From positions 57,362,970 through 57,426,969 of the forward strand of contig NC_057925.1 of the NCBI RefSeq assembly GCF_018873765.1: a DNA stretch of 64,000 bases, read 5' to 3'. Position numbers and translations under genes: made by a program. Origin of the DNA: Telopea speciosissima (lineage: Eukaryota > Streptophyta > Magnoliopsida > Proteales > Proteaceae). Below the pieces are notes generated by a model. It worked only from the letters and a program-made list of their open reading frames with translations, had not been told where the DNA came from and made no database searches. This document shows, in pieces, positions 61,404 to 64,000 of this stretch (position 1 is its first letter; the number at the start of each line of letters is the position of its first letter).

Positions 61404-64000
61404 TTAATTGCCACGATGAGGGATTTTCTCCCATGTAGATGTGAACCATTGGCGTTCATATTCAGTAGATGTACTGGGATTTCTAACTGCTTCTCTTGTA
61501 TTGATGGAAGGTACATGTTTGATCTTCTCCCAATCTTCTCCACCTTCTTTAACCCTCTCAAGAAACTCTTTTGGCATAGCCAATGTAAGTTCCTGTAGTG
61601 TTGTGATGTGCCTCAGCCCACCAGGAATTCCTTTTAACCCAAAAATGGATATAATTTCCAGTAACTTCAGATTAGGCATTGCTCCTTCCTCCACCATCCA
61701 ATTCTTTAAAGAATCAAACCATTGGAGAGACAAACTCTGGAGTTTAAGAAACCCCCTTGCAGAGCATTTCATCACTAATCCATCATATGGCTGAACTAAT
61801 GAGAGGTCCTTCAATTGGGGCAGCTTCTCGAGTGTCACCATCATATCTTCATGTAGCTGTGAACCATACAATTGCAACCTTGTGAGATTTGGTGGAAAGT
61901 TGTTGAGGTCAGGTAGCTTCTGTATACATCCAGCAATGTTTATATGATAGAGATACAAATGGCCTGAAAATGAAGGGAGAAGTATTTCACCGCCCCCAAA
62001 TTCTCCCAAAGCTAGGACTTCAAGGCGCACCAATTTGACTAGGGCCCGGGTCAATGCCTCTCTGTATTTCTCCATGTGTTCTCCTTGAATACTCAGGTCC
62101 CTGAGATCAGTTAACATTTCGAGGCCATCCTCTATCCAATCGCCTGTTTGAAGCCATAGTGTCTGGAGATGACTGAGATCCCCGAGATGTCTACGAGGAG
62201 AAGGGCATCGACAAATCTCAATAGCTTTCTTAACAATGGAACCATCAGATCTCCACTTTGGTATTCTTCTAAAGCATAGAAGATGTCTCAACTTTTCCAA
62301 TTTTAAGATTTCAATTGGGAGATATTCATCAATTTTGGTAGCAAGCAAATTGAGAGTTTGCAAGTTATACAAGTTGCCAATCCAAGGTGGAAGAGTTTTC
62401 AAGCCAGTTCCACGTAAGCTCAAGTACTTGAGCAAAATGAGCTTTCCTATTTCCTTGGGTAAGATTTCAATACCTGGGGCATCCTCTAGATCCAACACAT
62501 TAAGTAGTTTGAATTGTCCACAATGAGAAAGGGACATTTCAGTGAAGCAGAGTAATGAGCGGAGAAGCTTTGAAGAACTCATCGAGGAGGAATAATGGTC
62601 AGAAGCCTCAGACATATTGTCTTCACTACACTTATCATGGAGGGCAACACGACGATAACAATTCAAGGACTTCTGAGGAGTGGAGATGTTAAGAAAGTTA
62701 CCTTCCTCTGCTTTTGATATTGCCAAGTTCAAGAGAAGTTCATGAATAATAAACGAATTAGGTACCCCATTTGATTTCCACTTCGCAACTTGTATCAGGT
62801 TCCTTTGCATCAGCTCCTCAAGGCACTCTCCCCCGACATCTTCCATATTTAAATTCCCTCTTGGTTCTAGAAATCTCTCCGCGATCCATAGCCGAATCAA
62901 TCTGTCCCTCTCGATCTCAGTACCTTCTCTGAAAAACCCAAAATAAAGAAAGCAAGGCTTCAAGTGAGAAGGTAATTCCGTGTAACTTAGACCCAACACC
63001 TCTTGATAGGTACTTGTGTCCAAATTCCAGTTCACACGGTCGAGCCTTTTTTTAGATAAAAGACTTGCCAATACGATAATAGCGAGCGGTAATCCATCAC
63101 ATTTCTTAACAATCGCCTTAACGTGATCGTTGAGACGTGCTCTGATGTCTCTGTCGTCTTGGGATCCAAAGAACACATGCCAGAAGAGTTTTAAACTTCT
63201 CTCTTCATTCATAGCTTTTAACTTGAACGGATCAGAATTCGGGTTGGCATGCCAGGCTACGCCTTCATCACGAGTTGTCAGCAACACTCTACACTGCTGG
63301 CCATGGGATGGAACGAGGAAGATACGTGACAGATTATCCCAATCTTCTTTCTTCCTAACATCATCTAATACAAGGAGATAGTTCTTCTTGTGTTTGAGAA
63401 AATCAGAAAGCTTTTCCTCCAAAATTCCAGCGTTCTCCAATGCAATTTTCTCTGCTCCTGTGAGCCCCGGCATAACTTGTTTTATGATTTTGTACAGAAC
63501 ACCACTTATACTATATTTTTTTGATATAGTAACATAGGCTTGACAATCAAATTGTCTTTTCACATCAACTCTGTGGAAGATTTTTTTAGCAAGGGTGGAT
63601 TTCCCTAATCCACTCATGCCGGTAATTGATACAACACCGAACTGTTTAAGGGGTTCCTTTCTTATCAGCAATTTCGCCAGCTCCTCTGCTTCGGTTTCAA
63701 AGCCGACGACATCGACAAGCTTAAAGTATTGGGCACGTGAAGAAGTTTCAGATTGAGGTGCTTGAGTAAATGTTTGAACTTCTTCTAAAGGCTTAATATC
63801 AAAACTTGTTCTGTCATCGAAAAGCTTTTTGAGCTTTCCTTTGATTTCTTCGATATTTTCTCTTAGCTGATGAGTATCAATAAGAAGTTTTGGGAATTTG
63901 ATGATCTTCCGAACAATATTGTCTCGCTGGTAATGTGCCACTTTGTATACAAACATGTCGATGAAGTCTTCTACTTCGAAGGCCAATTCTCTGAGTTGTG
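61404..64000 (-). CDS. NLR-F: CNL immune receptor, 5' end outside the window
   Basis: Open from the window edge (QLRELAFEVEDFIDMFVY) to the stop at 61404, over 860 codons without a break. The true start lies beyond 64000. The codon at 63984-63986 is TTG (Leu) in mid-domain, not a start. Closest to NLR-D (shared KAIEICRCSSP/CPSP and DEYLPIEILKLEKL). Several signature residues differ: the P-loop is GMSGLGKSTLAKK (still GxxxxGKS), kinase-2 is LLVLDDVRKKEDW (W to R), the segment between SLLSKKRL and DRVNW is about 11 residues shorter than in NLR-D, and the MHD-class motif is IIHELLLNLAIS (Asp to Glu). Either a specialised or helper-type paralogue, or one under relaxed constraint. The open frame argues against long-standing decay. 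Confidence 0.88.
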   Translation of the reverse strand, partial: QLRELAFEVEDFIDMFVYKVAHYQRDNIVRKIIKFPKLLIDTHQLRENIEEIKGKLKKLFDDRTSFDIKPLEEVQTFTQAPQSETSSRAQYFKLVDVVGFETEAEELAKLLIRKEPLKQFGVVSITGMSGLGKSTLAKKIFHRVDVKRQFDCQAYVTISKKYSISGVLYKIIKQVMPGLTGAEKIALENAGILEEKLSDFLKHKKNYLLVLDDVRKKEDWDNLSRIFLVPSHGQQCRVLLTTRDEGVAWHANPNSDPFKLKAMNEERSLKLFWHVFFGSQDDRDIRARLNDHVKAIVKKCDGLPLAIIVLASLLSKKRLDRVNWNLDTSTYQEVLGLSYTELPSHLKPCFLYFGFFREGTEIERDRLIRLWIAERFLEPRGNLNMEDVGGECLEELMQRNLIQVAKWKSNGVPNSFIIHELLLNLAISKAEEGNFLNISTPQKSLNCYRRVALHDKCSEDNMSEASDHYSSSMSSSKLLRSLLCFTEMSLSHCGQFKLLNVLDLEDAPGIEILPKEIGKLILLKYLSLRGTGLKTLPPWIGNLYNLQTLNLLATKIDEYLPIEILKLEKLRHLLCFRRIPKWRSDGSIVKKAIEICRCPSPRRHLGDLSHLQTLWLQTGDWIEDGLEMLTDLRDLSIQGEHMEKYREALTRALVKLVRLEVLALGEFGGGEILLPSFSGHLYLYHINIAGCIQKLPDLNNFPPNLTRLQLYGSQLHEDMMVTLEKLPQLKDLSLVQPYDGLVMKCSARGFLKLQSLSLQWFDSLKNWMVEEGAMPNLKLLEIISIFGLKGIPGGLRHITTLQELTLAMPKEFLERVKEGGEDWEKIKHVPSINTREAVRNPSTSTEYERQWFTSTWEKIPHRGN

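Noticed and set aside
63984-63986. A start codon for NLR-F at the top of its open frame
   Set aside because: The codon is TTG inside the coiled-coil stretch QLRELAFEVED. The frame stays open to the window edge, so the gene is simply cut by the window.

Overview
The window is nuclear DNA of a flowering plant, most likely a woody dicot; the species cannot be fixed from sequence alone. The pointers are a plant LRR receptor kinase, CC-NB-ARC-LRR (CNL) immune receptors, a nepenthesin-type aspartic protease, a VQ-motif protein remnant, Au-type SINEs, MULE and hAT DNA transposons, a LINE and a small plastid DNA insertion.

Layout. (1) 1-7453 is intergenic, with a foldback MITE and two SINE copies, ending in the leader of the first gene. 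(2) 7454-10250 (+) is an intact two-exon PXC3-like LRR receptor pseudokinase. (3) 11230-14040 (-) holds decayed exons of an unidentified gene. (4) 15040-64000 is a head-to-tail cluster of six related CNL genes, all on the minus strand: NLR-A (15040-17463, pseudogene), NLR-B (21486-24383, intact, 965 aa), NLR-C (26498-29365, pseudogene), NLR-D (36698-39550, intact, 950 aa), NLR-E (50092-53004, intact, 970 aa) and NLR-F (61404-64000, open but cut by the window edge). Between them lie a MULE with a captured arabinogalactan-protein-like reading frame (29725-31866), a 5'-truncated LINE with a local tandem duplication (32584-36155), a non-autonomous hAT (45427-46098), a broken VQ-motif gene (48051-48859, -), and an intact CDR1-like aspartic protease (58556-59896, -) with a minisatellite directly upstream of its start codon.

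The cluster grew by tandem segmental duplication: the flanks of the NLRs are homologous as well as the genes. The clearest case is NLR-D versus NLR-E, whose homology runs through about 4.4 kb of 5' flank at an offset of about 13.2-13.5 kb. Five NLR copies keep the same layout after the stop codon: a short UTR exon, a GT donor, a CT-rich intron start, a TGCAG-type acceptor and a second UTR exon. A 3'-UTR intron has therefore probably been kept through the duplications.

Taken together the locus is an immune-receptor cluster. The intact NLRs would act as intracellular pathogen sensors or helpers, and a CDR1-type apoplastic protease and a VQ (WRKY-partner) relic lie among them. Nothing shows that these act in one pathway. 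I found no CRISPR array, rRNA gene or intact tRNA gene.
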